From NCBI RefSeq assembly GCF_014873915.1, contig NZ_JADBEJ010000005.1, forward strand, positions 1,736,001 through 1,800,000: 64,000 bases of DNA, read 5' to 3'. The notes below the pieces were generated by a model. That model searched no databases. It was given only the letters and a program-made list of their open reading frames with translations, and had not been told where the DNA came from. The DNA is from Amycolatopsis roodepoortensis (GTDB lineage: Bacteria > Actinomycetota > Actinomycetes > Mycobacteriales > Pseudonocardiaceae). Both the position numbers and the translations under genes were made by a program. Below, piece by piece: positions 50,853 to 58,329 of this stretch; the stretch's first letter is position 1; the number at the start of each line of letters is the position of its first letter.

Positions 50853-51878
50853 TCAGCCGAAGAAGACCTCGGCCTCTTCGTACCGCTCGACCGGGACGGT
50901 CTTCAGCTCGGCGGTGGCTTCGGAGAGCTTGACGCGGACGATGTCCGTGCCGCGCAGCGCCACCATCACGCCGAAGTCACCGTCGGCCACGGCGTCGACG
51001 GCGTTGAGGCCGAACCGGGTGGCGAGCACGCGGTCGTACGCCGTCGGGGTGCCACCACGCTGGACGTGCCCGAGCACGACCGCGCGGGACTCCTTGCCGG
51101 TGCGGGCGGCGATCTCGTCGGCCAGCCAGGTGCCGATGCCGCCGAGCCGGACGTGCCCGAAGGCGTCCTTCTCCCCGGTCAGCAGCTTCTCCTCGCCGCC
51201 CTCGGGCAGCGCGCCCTCGGCGACCACGATGATCGGCGCGTACTCCTTCTCGAACCGGCGCTCGACCCACGAGACGACCTGGTCGACGCTGAAGTGCCGC
51301 TCCGGCACCAGGATCACGCTCGCGCCGCCGGCGAGGCCGGAGTGCAGCGCGATCCAGCCCGCGTGCCGTCCCATGACCTCGACGACCAGGGCCCGGTGGT
51401 GCGATTCGGCCGTGGTGTGCAGCCGGTCGATGGCCTCGGTGGCGATCGAGACGGCCGTGTCGAAGCCGAAGGTGTAGTCGGTGGCGCCGAGGTCGTTGTC
51501 GATCGTCTTGGGCACCCCGACGACGCCGACGCCGTCGTCCGTGAGCCGCTTCGCGACGCCGAGGGTGTCCTCGCCGCCGATCGCGATCAGCGCGTCGACC
51601 TGCTGCTCGGCGAGCACGGCCTTGATCTTGTCGACCCCGCCGTCGACCTTGTAGGGGTTGGTCCGCGACGACCGCAGGATCGTGCCGCCGCGGGTCAGGA
51701 TGTCCTCGACGTCGTTCAGGCCGAGCGGGCGGCTGTCCCCGGTGAGGGGACCGTTCCAGCCGTTGCGGAACCCGACGATGTCCCAGCCGTGCACCTCGAT
51801 GCCCTTGCGCACCACAGCGCGGATCACCGCGTTGAGCCCCGGGCAGTCGCCACCGCCGGTCAGCACACCGACACGCAT
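50853..51878 (-). CDS. pfkA: 6-phosphofructokinase, pyrophosphate-type residues
   Basis: This 341-aa phosphofructokinase has TGGGDCPGLNAVIRA, GGEDT at 101-105 and VPKTIDNDLGATDYTFGFDT. In E. coli numbering, residue 104 is Asp and 124 is Lys. Asp104 with Lys124 is the pair known for pyrophosphate-dependent enzymes such as A. methanolica PPi-PFK, whereas ATP enzymes have Gly104. PPi would drive a reversible step. EVMGRHAGWIALHSGLAGGA confirms the family. It is followed by a terminator hairpin and divergent from the aroF leader. Confidence 0.93.
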   Translation of the reverse strand: MRVGVLTGGGDCPGLNAVIRAVVRKGIEVHGWDIVGFRNGWNGPLTGDSRPLGLNDVEDILTRGGTILRSSRTNPYKVDGGVDKIKAVLAEQQVDALIAIGGEDTLGVAKRLTDDGVGVVGVPKTIDNDLGATDYTFGFDTAVSIATEAIDRLHTTAESHHRALVVEVMGRHAGWIALHSGLAGGASVILVPERHFSVDQVVSWVERRFEKEYAPIIVVAEGALPEGGEEKLLTGEKDAFGHVRLGGIGTWLADEIAARTGKESRAVVLGHVQRGGTPTAYDRVLATRFGLNAVDAVADGDFGVMVALRGTDIVRVKLSEATAELKTVPVERYEEAEVFFG

Positions 51879-52002
51879 GAGAAGCCTCCGTCTTGTGTTC
51901 CGTAGAGATGACAGTCACATGTCCCGCCGCCAGCGTAGCGGGAGTTCTCTGGATCGGTGCAGGGCGGACCACCTCGGGAATCGGTCCACGCCGGCGATGT
52001 GC

Positions 52003-52008
52003 TAGCTT
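52003..52008 (+). promoter_or_regulatory. -10 box of a leaderless aroF leader mRNA
   Basis: Extended TGTGCTAGCTT ends seven bases before the GTG of the leader peptide, so transcription likely begins at the start codon. No good -35 is seen. Confidence 0.6.
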
Positions 52009-52014
52009 GGCCCC

Positions 52015-52080
52015 GTGCAGCGCTATTTCTGGTTTACGAAGCTGGCCCCGGGTGGGCACGGCCGCGTGAACCTGCGCTGA
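52015..52080 (+). CDS. 21-aa aromatic-rich leader peptide of aroF
   Basis: The peptide reads MQRYFWFTKL at its start, with Tyr-Phe-Trp-Phe at positions 4-7: four consecutive aromatic codons. It ends at TGA 52078-52080. It sits 80 bases before the DAHP synthase start, with two hairpins between, as expected for ribosome-mediated attenuation by aromatic amino acids. There is no ribosome binding site, so it is probably leaderless. Confidence 0.8.
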   Translation: MQRYFWFTKLAPGGHGRVNLR

Positions 52081-52090
52081 CCTCCACCCC

Positions 52091-52160
52091 GAGCCGGAAT
52101 CACACCGGCTCGGCGAGTTCCCGCGGGTCGGTATCCCTTTCGAAAGGAACCAGACCCGCG
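52091..52160 (+). promoter_or_regulatory. attenuator hairpins before aroF
   Basis: Hairpin 1: GAGCCGG (52091-52097) with CCGGCTC (52105-52111). Hairpin 2: CGCGGGTC (52122-52129) with GACCCGCG (52153-52160), enclosing palindrome CCTTTCGAAAGG (52136-52147). Hairpin 2 ends at the base before the ATG and hides the AAAGGA ribosome binding site, so ribosome stalling in the leader could open it. A rho-independent U tract is lacking, favouring translational control. Confidence 0.7.
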
Positions 52161-53237
52161 ATGTCTCCCTCCGCTGACACCCTGATCGCCCTCGACGGGC
52201 ACCGCACGGCGGCCATCAACCCGCTGCTGTCGCCCGCGATGCTGCGGCACGAACATCCGATGACGGCGGAAATCGCCGATACCGTCCTAGCCGGGCGGGC
52301 CTCGGCCGTCGACATCCTCGACGGCCGGGACGACCGGCTCCTCGTCGTCGTCGGGCCCTGCTCGGTGCACGACGCGGACGCCGCGCTCGACTACGCCCGC
52401 CGCCTCGCCGCCAAGGCCGAAGAACACCGCCGCGACCTGCACATCGTCATGCGGGTCTACTTCGAGAAGCCGCGGACCACGCTCGGCTGGAAGGGGCTCA
52501 TCAACGACCCCGGGCTCGATGGGACGTACGAGGTCAACCACGGCCTGCGGATGGCGCGCAAACTGCTGCTCGACATCTCCGCGCTCGGCCTGCCGGTGGG
52601 CTGCGAGTTCCTCGACCCGATCACCCCGCAGTTCATCTCCGACACCGTGACCTGGGGTTCCATCGGCGCGCGGACCGCGGCGAGCCAGGTGCACCGGCAG
52701 CTGTGCAGCGCGCTGTCGATGCCGGTCGGGATCAAGAACTCCACCGAGGGCGACGTCCAGGTCGCCGTCGACGCCACCCGCGCGGCCGGCGCCAGCCACG
52801 TCTTCGCGGGGATCAACCCCGACGGCCTCGCCGCCCTGATCACCACGGCGGGCAACGAGGATTGCCACGTGATCCTGCGCGGCAGTTCGGCGGGCCCGAA
52901 CTACGACCCCGCGACGGTGGCCGACACGCTGGCGCGGCTGGCGAAGTCGGGGCTGCCGGAGCGCGTGATCATCGACGCGAGCCACGGCAACAGCGCGAAG
53001 GACCACGTGCGGCAGGCCACGGTCGTCCGCGAACTCGCCGGCCGGATCGGTGCCGGTGAGCGGGGCATCGCCGGGCTGATGCTGGAAAGCTTCCTGGTGG
53101 AGGGGCGACAGGACCTGACGCTGGGCTCGGCCGCTTCGCTCACCTACGGGCAGTCGATCACGGACGCGTGCCTCGGGTGGGACACGACGGCGGAGCTGCT
53201 GGACACCCTCGCGGAGGCCGTCGACTCACGCCGCTGA
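52161..53237 (+). CDS. aroF: 3-deoxy-7-phosphoheptulonate synthase, class I
   Basis: This 358-aa DAHP synthase (phosphoenolpyruvate plus erythrose 4-phosphate, the first shikimate step) has LLVVVGPCSVHDADAALDYA, MRVYFEKPRTTLGWKGLIND, GIKNSTEGDVQVAVDA and RVIIDASHGNSAKDHVRQ. All catalytic blocks of the AroFGH type are present. Actinomycetes usually keep a class II enzyme for housekeeping; class I copies often serve aromatic-derived secondary metabolism. An aromatic-rich leader peptide controls it. A family C terminator follows. Confidence 0.96.
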   Translation: MSPSADTLIALDGHRTAAINPLLSPAMLRHEHPMTAEIADTVLAGRASAVDILDGRDDRLLVVVGPCSVHDADAALDYARRLAAKAEEHRRDLHIVMRVYFEKPRTTLGWKGLINDPGLDGTYEVNHGLRMARKLLLDISALGLPVGCEFLDPITPQFISDTVTWGSIGARTAASQVHRQLCSALSMPVGIKNSTEGDVQVAVDATRAAGASHVFAGINPDGLAALITTAGNEDCHVILRGSSAGPNYDPATVADTLARLAKSGLPERVIIDASHGNSAKDHVRQATVVRELAGRIGAGERGIAGLMLESFLVEGRQDLTLGSAASLTYGQSITDACLGWDTTAELLDTLAEAVDSRR

Positions 53238-53268
53238 CTCCAGGCCTCTTAAGTAGCTACTGGTCCGA

Positions 53269-53325
53269 AGTCCGTGAAGGCCTCCTTGAGGGACTCTGGG
53301 TCTCTCAAGGAGGCCTTCACGGACT
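53269..53325 (+). terminator. family C palindrome, aroF terminator
   Basis: AGTCCGTGAAGGCCTCCTTG and its complement at 53306-53325 form a long stem, at least 22 bp perfect, starting 32 bases after the aroF stop. Confidence 0.85.
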
Positions 53326-53356
53326 GGGAACGCGGGTGCGCGGCGTGCGTAGAGGC

Positions 53357-53477
53357 GTAACTCGCGTGTTCAGGCACGTAACTCGCGTGTCTGGAAGCGA
53401 CACTCACGAGTTACGCCGCTGATCACGCGAGTTACGCCTCTACGCACGCGAGTTACGCCTTCAAGCACGCGAGTTAC
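53357..53477. repeat. 21-bp periodic array of CACGCGAGTTAC (family D)
   Basis: GTAACTCGCGTG occurs at 53357 and 53378, and the inverse CACGCGAGTTAC at 53424, 53445 and 53466. A shortened copy, CACGAGTTAC, is at 53405. Within each orientation, starts are exactly 21 bases apart. The two orientations face each other, giving a large inverted repeat. A similar 21-bp array is at 42911-42958. Confidence 0.85.
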
Positions 53478-53491
53478 GCTTTAGCGCACGC

Positions 53492-53537
53492 CTCGTGAGT
53501 GGTGAGGACGGTTAGAACCGTCCTTACCACTCACGAG
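53492..53537. repeat. family A palindrome
   Basis: Arms 53492-53513 and 53516-53537 pair over 22 bp around AG with one G-T wobble. It lies 11 bases past the exoribonuclease stop, between convergent genes. Confidence 0.88.
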
Positions 53538-53547
53538 GGCGAAGGGC

Positions 53548-54033
53548 TTACCGGTGCCAGTAGGACTCGATGATCTGCCACCGCTGGTAGTTGTGCCGCG
53601 CGTCCGCCAGCGCGTCGTGCTGGTCGTCCGGCGCCGAGGGCAGCTTCGGCTTGCCCGCGTCCTCCCAGCGTTGCCGCAGGTCACGCGTGAACCGGGGCAG
53701 CTGGCGCGGCAGCGCGGGCATCGGCCCCCACAGCTGCGCCAGCGCGACGTGGTCGTAAGCGGCGAACCAGGCCCACAGCTCGATCCCGCCGGGAGGTTTG
53801 CCGAAGAACTCGAGCAGATCCGTGCGGATCTTCTCGCGGCTGCGCCACGCCGGGTCGGCGGGCGACGGGAGTTTCGGGAGCACGTTGTCGCGGACCCAGG
53901 GGCCGGCCTTGCCGGGATCGAAATCGGTCGAGACCGCGTAGAACTCGCGTCCTCTTTCGTCCACGACACCGATCGACACCAGATCGATGGTCACGCCGTC
54001 CTCAATGAATTCGGTGTCGTAGAAAAAGCGCAC
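53548..54033 (-). CDS. DEDDh-type 3'-5' exoribonuclease (Rv2179c-like)
   Basis: This 161-aa RNase H-fold exonuclease begins MRFFYDTEFIEDGVTIDLVS (Asp6, Glu8), then WFAAYDHVALAQLWG and DDQHDALADARHNYQRW, giving the DEDD metal set. Mycobacterial Rv2179c degrades 3' overhangs of RNA. In M. tuberculosis this gene also neighbours a DAHP synthase. It opens a block syntenic with Rv2179c-Rv2187. Confidence 0.92.
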   Translation of the reverse strand: MRFFYDTEFIEDGVTIDLVSIGVVDERGREFYAVSTDFDPGKAGPWVRDNVLPKLPSPADPAWRSREKIRTDLLEFFGKPPGGIELWAWFAAYDHVALAQLWGPMPALPRQLPRFTRDLRQRWEDAGKPKLPSAPDDQHDALADARHNYQRWQIIESYWHR

Positions 54034-54053
54034 CGGAGAACCCTAGTGGGGCG

Positions 54054-54815
54054 TCAGCCGACCTTGGTGTCCGGGATGCGGGCGACGTCCTGGGCGGACG
54101 GCTGCGCGGGCACCTTGGGGCGGAGCCCCGCCTCCTCGGCGGCGAGCAGTTCCTTCGCCTTGGCGGCGTAGATGTCGACGTACTCCTGGCCGGAGAGCTC
54201 CATGAGCGCGTACATGATCTCGTCGGTGATGGACCGCTCGATGAAGCGGTCGCCGGCGAGGCCCTCGTAGCGCGAGAAGTCGAGCGGCTTGCCGAAGCGG
54301 ATCTCGAGGCGGCGCGGCCACCACATCTTCGAGCCGATCGGGTTGACCTTGTCGGTGCCGATCATGGCGACCGGGACCACGACGCCGCCGGATTCGAGCG
54401 CGATCCGCGCGACGCCGGTCTTGCCCTTGTACAGGCGGCCGTCCGGGGAGCGGGTGCCTTCGGGGTAGATGCCGAGAAGGTGGCCCTCGCGGACCAGCCG
54501 GGTCGCGGTGTCGAGCGCGGCCTGCGCGGCGTTGCCGCCGGAGCGGTCGATCGGGAACTGGCCGACGCCGGTGAAGAACCACTTCTTCAGCAGGCCCTTG
54601 AAGCCCTTTTCGGTGAAGTACTCCGATTTGGCCGGGAAGGTCACCTTGCGCTTGACCCGCAGCGGCATGAAGAAGGAGTCGGCGACCGCGAGGTGGTTGC
54701 CCGCGAGGATCGCGCCGCCGTCGTCGGGGATGTTCTCCGCGCCGACGACTTTGGTGGGCCACAGCGCCTTGAGCAGTGGCCCGATAAACACGTGTTTCAT
54801 GAGCCAGTACAGCAC
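54054..54815 (-). CDS. plsC: 1-acyl-sn-glycerol-3-phosphate acyltransferase
   Basis: This 253-aa membrane-associated acyltransferase has NHLAVADSFF (His41, Asp46), GQFPIDRSGG and YPEGTRSPDGRLYKG, the PlsC motifs. It makes phosphatidic acid; the likely orthologue is Rv2182c. GTG follows AGGAGG. It is 20 bases upstream of the exoribonuclease in one operon. Confidence 0.95.
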   Translation of the reverse strand: MLYWLMKHVFIGPLLKALWPTKVVGAENIPDDGGAILAGNHLAVADSFFMPLRVKRKVTFPAKSEYFTEKGFKGLLKKWFFTGVGQFPIDRSGGNAAQAALDTATRLVREGHLLGIYPEGTRSPDGRLYKGKTGVARIALESGGVVVPVAMIGTDKVNPIGSKMWWPRRLEIRFGKPLDFSRYEGLAGDRFIERSITDEIMYALMELSGQEYVDIYAAKAKELLAAEEAGLRPKVPAQPSAQDVARIPDTKVG

Positions 54816-55031
54816 TGCGAAAACTCCTCCTAGCAGCTCGACCCCCGCGCCCGATGGTCAAGACTACGAATCGCGCACCCCAGGCACAACGAAGTCCACC
54901 CGGTTACCCGCACCCAGCGACGGATCTCACATCGGATCCGGCCCGATTTTCGAAGTGAGAGCGGGGGCCCACAAGCCGCTCCGGTCGTGCGAACATAGGA
55001 GACCTACCCAGCTCTCACGGAAGGCGATCGC

Positions 55032-55802
55032 ATGGCCGTCCTCGCCGGCGCGGAACCGTTCGCTCACACCGGTTCGACCGAAGCAGGGTTCCTGCTGTGC
55101 CACGGATTCACCGGCACCCCCGCGAGCATGCGGCCCTGGGGAGACCATCTGGCCGAAGCCGGTTACACGGTGCGCTGCCCGCTCCTTCCCGGGCACGGCA
55201 CCCGGTGGCAGGACATGAACCGGACCGGCTGGGAGGACTGGTACGGCGCGGTCCGTGAAGAGCTGCTGGCGCTCTTCGCGACCTGCGACACGGTGTTCGT
55301 CGCCGGGATGTCGATGGGCGGGACACTGACGCTGCGGCTCGCCGAGGAGTTCGGCGACCGGATCGCCGGCATCGTGCTGGTGAACCCGTCGATCCTGACT
55401 TTGCGCTGGGACGCCAAGCTGCTGCCGGTCCTGTCGAGGATCCTGCCGTCGGTACCGGGCGTGGCGAACGACATCGCGAAGCCCGGCGAGACCGAGCTGG
55501 CCTACTCGCGGACGCCCGTGCGCGCCGCGGCCAGCCTGGCGAAGCTGTGGAAACTCACCCGCGCGGATCTGCGCAAGGTGACCCAGCCGGTGCTCCTGCT
55601 CCACTCGGCCGTCGACCACATCGTGGAGCCGGTCAACTCCCAGGTGATCCTGGACGGGATCGGCAGCGAGGACGTCACCGAGGTGGTGCTGGAGAACAGC
55701 TTCCACGTCGCCACGCAAGACCACGACGCGGGCCTGATCTTCACGCGTACGGTGGACTTCGCCCGGTCCGTACGCCGGGCGGGACAGGTGGACGCCGGAT
55801 GA
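55032..55802 (+). CDS. alpha/beta hydrolase, Est30-like carboxylesterase
   Basis: This 256-aa hydrolase has GFLLCHGFTGTPASMRPWGD, VAGMSMGGTLTLRLAEEF (Ser), LLHSAVDHIVEPVNSQ (Asp) and ENSFHVATQDHD (His). The pattern matches Geobacillus Est30 and bacterial monoacylglycerol-lipase-like esterases. It overlaps the next gene by four bases. Confidence 0.93.
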   Translation: MAVLAGAEPFAHTGSTEAGFLLCHGFTGTPASMRPWGDHLAEAGYTVRCPLLPGHGTRWQDMNRTGWEDWYGAVREELLALFATCDTVFVAGMSMGGTLTLRLAEEFGDRIAGIVLVNPSILTLRWDAKLLPVLSRILPSVPGVANDIAKPGETELAYSRTPVRAAASLAKLWKLTRADLRKVTQPVLLLHSAVDHIVEPVNSQVILDGIGSEDVTEVVLENSFHVATQDHDAGLIFTRTVDFARSVRRAGQVDAG

Positions 55803-56302
55803 ACAGAGGCAAGGACGGGCCGGAGGACGTCGACGCGACGTTCGCCGAGATCGTGGCCGACCTCCGTGCGGAGGGCGTCGGCCTGTTCCCCGACGACGAC
55901 GTGGAGAAACCGGCCGGGAAGACGGCGGAGAAGCCCGCCGAGAAGACACCCCGGCCCGAGCCGTCGGACGCCGAACCCGAACCGGGCTGGCGCGGCGGCG
56001 GCACCAGCTGGGACAAGACCCTCTTCGAGGACGACCCCGCCGGGCCGAGCGACGACGAGGGCCATTTCGTGCCGCCGGAGCCGCCTCCCCTGCCGCGTCC
56101 GCGCAAGGGCGCGTTCATCGTCCTGCTGTTCTTCGTGCTCGGCCTGCTGCTCCTGATCGCGCCCAATCTGATCGGCATGGGCACCCGGCTCGGCACCCCC
56201 CTCGGCATCCTCGCCCTCGCGACCGCGATCGCCCTGCTCCTGCTGCGGGTGCGTCAGGGGCCGCCGCCCGGCGCGGATCCGAACAACGGCGCCCAGGTCT
56301 GA
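55799..56302 (+). CDS. membrane protein with charged N-terminal domain
   Basis: This is a 167-aa protein. The first 105 residues are acidic and proline-rich (FAEIVADLRAEGVGLFPDDD at the start), followed by two membrane helices (AFIVLLFFVLGLLLLIAPNL and LGILALATAIALLLLRV). No catalytic motif is visible. It is coupled to the esterase by ATGA overlap. The DUF308-like end may be a membrane anchor. Confidence 0.8.
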   Translation: MNRGKDGPEDVDATFAEIVADLRAEGVGLFPDDDVEKPAGKTAEKPAEKTPRPEPSDAEPEPGWRGGGTSWDKTLFEDDPAGPSDDEGHFVPPEPPPLPRPRKGAFIVLLFFVLGLLLLIAPNLIGMGTRLGTPLGILALATAIALLLLRVRQGPPPGADPNNGAQV

Positions 56303-56322
56303 TCTGCCGGACAATTCGGAAG

Positions 56323-57465
56323 ATGAAGATCGACTTCACCCCCTCGCGCCGGTCGACGGTCGGCGCGGAATGGGAACTCGCCCTCGTCGACCGGCGGACC
56401 GGTGAGCTCTCGTCGGTCGCGGAGCAGGTGCTCGACGCCGTCCGTCCGGACGGCGAGGAGGAGCATCCGAAGATCAAGCAGGAGCTGCTGCTCAACACCA
56501 TCGAGGTGATCAGCGGGATCTGCGACACGATCGCCGAGGTCAAGGCCGATCTGAGCGACTCGCTGGACGTCGTGCACTCGGTGCTCGACCCGCTGGGCGT
56601 CGAGCTGTTCTCGGCGGGGTCGCATCCGTTCTCGACGTGGTACCAGCAGAAGGTCACCGACAAGGAGCGCTACGCCAAGCTCATCGACCGGACCCAGTGG
56701 TGGGGGCGGCAGATGCTGATCTATGGCGTCCACGTGCACGTCGGCGTCGACCACCGCGACAAGGCCCTGCCGATCCTGGACGCGCTGCTCAAGTACGCGC
56801 CGCATCTGCAAGCGCTTTCGGCGTCTTCGCCGTACTGGGGCGCGGAGGACACCGGGTACGCCTCGAACCGCGCGCTGATGTTCCAGCAGCTGCCGACGGC
56901 CGGGCTGCCGTTCCAGTTCCGGAAGTGGACCGAGCTGGAGAGCTACGTCGACGACATGTTCACCACGGGCGTGATCGACCACTTCTCGGAGATCCGCTGG
57001 GACATCCGGCCCGCGCCGCATTTCGGGACGATCGAGATGCGGGTGTGCGACGGGCTGCCGACGCTGGAGGAGGTCGGTGCGATCTCCGCGCTGACCCAAT
57101 GCCTGGTCGACGATTTCAGCGCGCGTCTCGACGACGGCGAGATCCTGCCGACGCTGCCGCCGTGGCACGTCCAGGAGAACAAGTGGCGCGCGGCGCGCTA
57201 CGGCGTCGACGCGATCGTCATCCTCGATGCGGCGGGCAACGAGCGGCTGGTCACCGACGACACCTACGACCTGCTGAACCGGCTGGAACCGGTGGCCCGG
57301 CGCCTGGGCTGCGCCGACGAGCTGCGGTCGGTGGAGACCATCCTGGCCTACGGGCCCAGCTACCTGCGCCAGCGCGCGGTGGCGAAGCAGTACAACGGCA
57401 GCCTGCGGGCCGTGGTCGCTTCGCTCATCGCGGAGATGCGGGACGGGAAGATCGCGCGCCCTTAG
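56323..57465 (+). CDS. carboxylate-amine ligase, YbdK/GCS2 family
   Basis: This 380-aa glutamate-cysteine-ligase-like enzyme has STVGAEWELALVDRRTGELS, LLNTIEVISGICDTIAEVKA, HVHVGVDHRDKALPILDALL and WDIRPAPHFGTIEMRVCDGL. These match YbdK and mycobacterial Rv0433. The ligated amine is unknown; a real glutathione or ergothioneine role is not shown. It is third in the esterase operon. Confidence 0.92.
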   Translation: MKIDFTPSRRSTVGAEWELALVDRRTGELSSVAEQVLDAVRPDGEEEHPKIKQELLLNTIEVISGICDTIAEVKADLSDSLDVVHSVLDPLGVELFSAGSHPFSTWYQQKVTDKERYAKLIDRTQWWGRQMLIYGVHVHVGVDHRDKALPILDALLKYAPHLQALSASSPYWGAEDTGYASNRALMFQQLPTAGLPFQFRKWTELESYVDDMFTTGVIDHFSEIRWDIRPAPHFGTIEMRVCDGLPTLEEVGAISALTQCLVDDFSARLDDGEILPTLPPWHVQENKWRAARYGVDAIVILDAAGNERLVTDDTYDLLNRLEPVARRLGCADELRSVETILAYGPSYLRQRAVAKQYNGSLRAVVASLIAEMRDGKIARP

Positions 57466-58325
57466 TCGAGGTGCCCCAAAAGGGTGCCGGGGCCGAAGGT
57501 CGAAGCGCCCAGGGCCTCGACGCGGGACCGCAGCTCACGATCCGCGGTCACCACGACGACGTGGTCGTCCGGGCCGGCCGCCCGGGCCTCCCGTGCGACC
57601 GCCACGATCCGGGAGTCACCGTCGGACTCGGCGTCCACTACCTCGACGCCCGGCACAGCCGCGACTCCCCGCGCCTTGCCCTCGACGACCAGCACGACCT
57701 TCGGCCACCACGACCATCCACCGCCACCGGGCAGTGCCGGATCGGCGAGCCCGGTCTCGGACAAGGTCGCGAGCTTGTCCCGCAACCGTTCCGCGGCGCC
57801 ACGCCGGTCGCGCCACCAGCCGTCCGGCCTCGACCCGACGACGTTCGCGCCGTCGACCACCAGTACCAGCCTGCGATCCAAGTGTTCCCTCAATCCCGGC
57901 CACGCCGCCGCGAAGTCGCGATGCAGCCGGAAGTCCGCGACCTCGGCCGCCCGGACCCACCGCAGTTCCGCGCTCTCCGCACTCGTCACCCTGGCCGAAA
58001 GCGGGCCGATCGGCGCGGCCAGGACCGTGGTGTACCGCCAGTTCCCGTGGTCGACGTGCGACGCGGCCAGCGCGCGGACCCGCCCGGGCGGGATGTCGGC
58101 CTCCTCGTGCGCCTCACGGGTGGCGGCCTCGCGCGGGCTCTCCCCCGCCTCGACGGCGCCCCCGGGCAGCGCCCAGGTACGTCCATGATGGACCCACCAG
58201 GCCCGCCGCTGCAGCAGGACACCGCGCGCGGGATCGGACAGCAGCAGCCCGGCGGCGCCGTTCAACCCCCAGTGAAGATGCCCGAAGTCGCATTTCACGA
58301 AGCCGTTGCCGTCCTGCCGGGTCAC
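57462..58325 (-). CDS. NUDIX hydrolase fused to a NYN/PIN-like nuclease domain
   Basis: This 287-aa two-domain protein has a NUDIX box at 55-78 (GGAVEAGESPREAATREAHE, then EADI). The C-terminal half has RLVLVVDGANVVGSRPDGWW, VVLVVEGKARGVAA and HVVVVTADRELRSRVEALGA, an acidic-residue set like NYN ribonucleases of the YacP sort. A nucleotide-cleaning and RNA-cutting pair in one chain is suggested. GTG start; last gene of a long minus operon. Its stop overlaps the convergent ligase stop. Confidence 0.85.
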   Translation of the reverse strand: MTRQDGNGFVKCDFGHLHWGLNGAAGLLLSDPARGVLLQRRAWWVHHGRTWALPGGAVEAGESPREAATREAHEEADIPPGRVRALAASHVDHGNWRYTTVLAAPIGPLSARVTSAESAELRWVRAAEVADFRLHRDFAAAWPGLREHLDRRLVLVVDGANVVGSRPDGWWRDRRGAAERLRDKLATLSETGLADPALPGGGGWSWWPKVVLVVEGKARGVAAVPGVEVVDAESDGDSRIVAVAREARAAGPDDHVVVVTADRELRSRVEALGASTFGPGTLLGHLD

Positions 58326-58329
58326 GGCT

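Larger units (their letters stand above)
53238..53547. other. 310-bp intergenic region filled by three repeat families
   Basis: It has a family C hairpin (53269-53325), a 21-bp periodic array (53357-53477) and a family A palindrome (53492-53537). No gene is present. Confidence 0.85.

Noticed and set aside
53357-53477. CRISPR array
   Set aside because: Units are 12 bp with a 21-bp period and inverted halves; there is no repeat-spacer structure of 60-70 bp and no cas gene.
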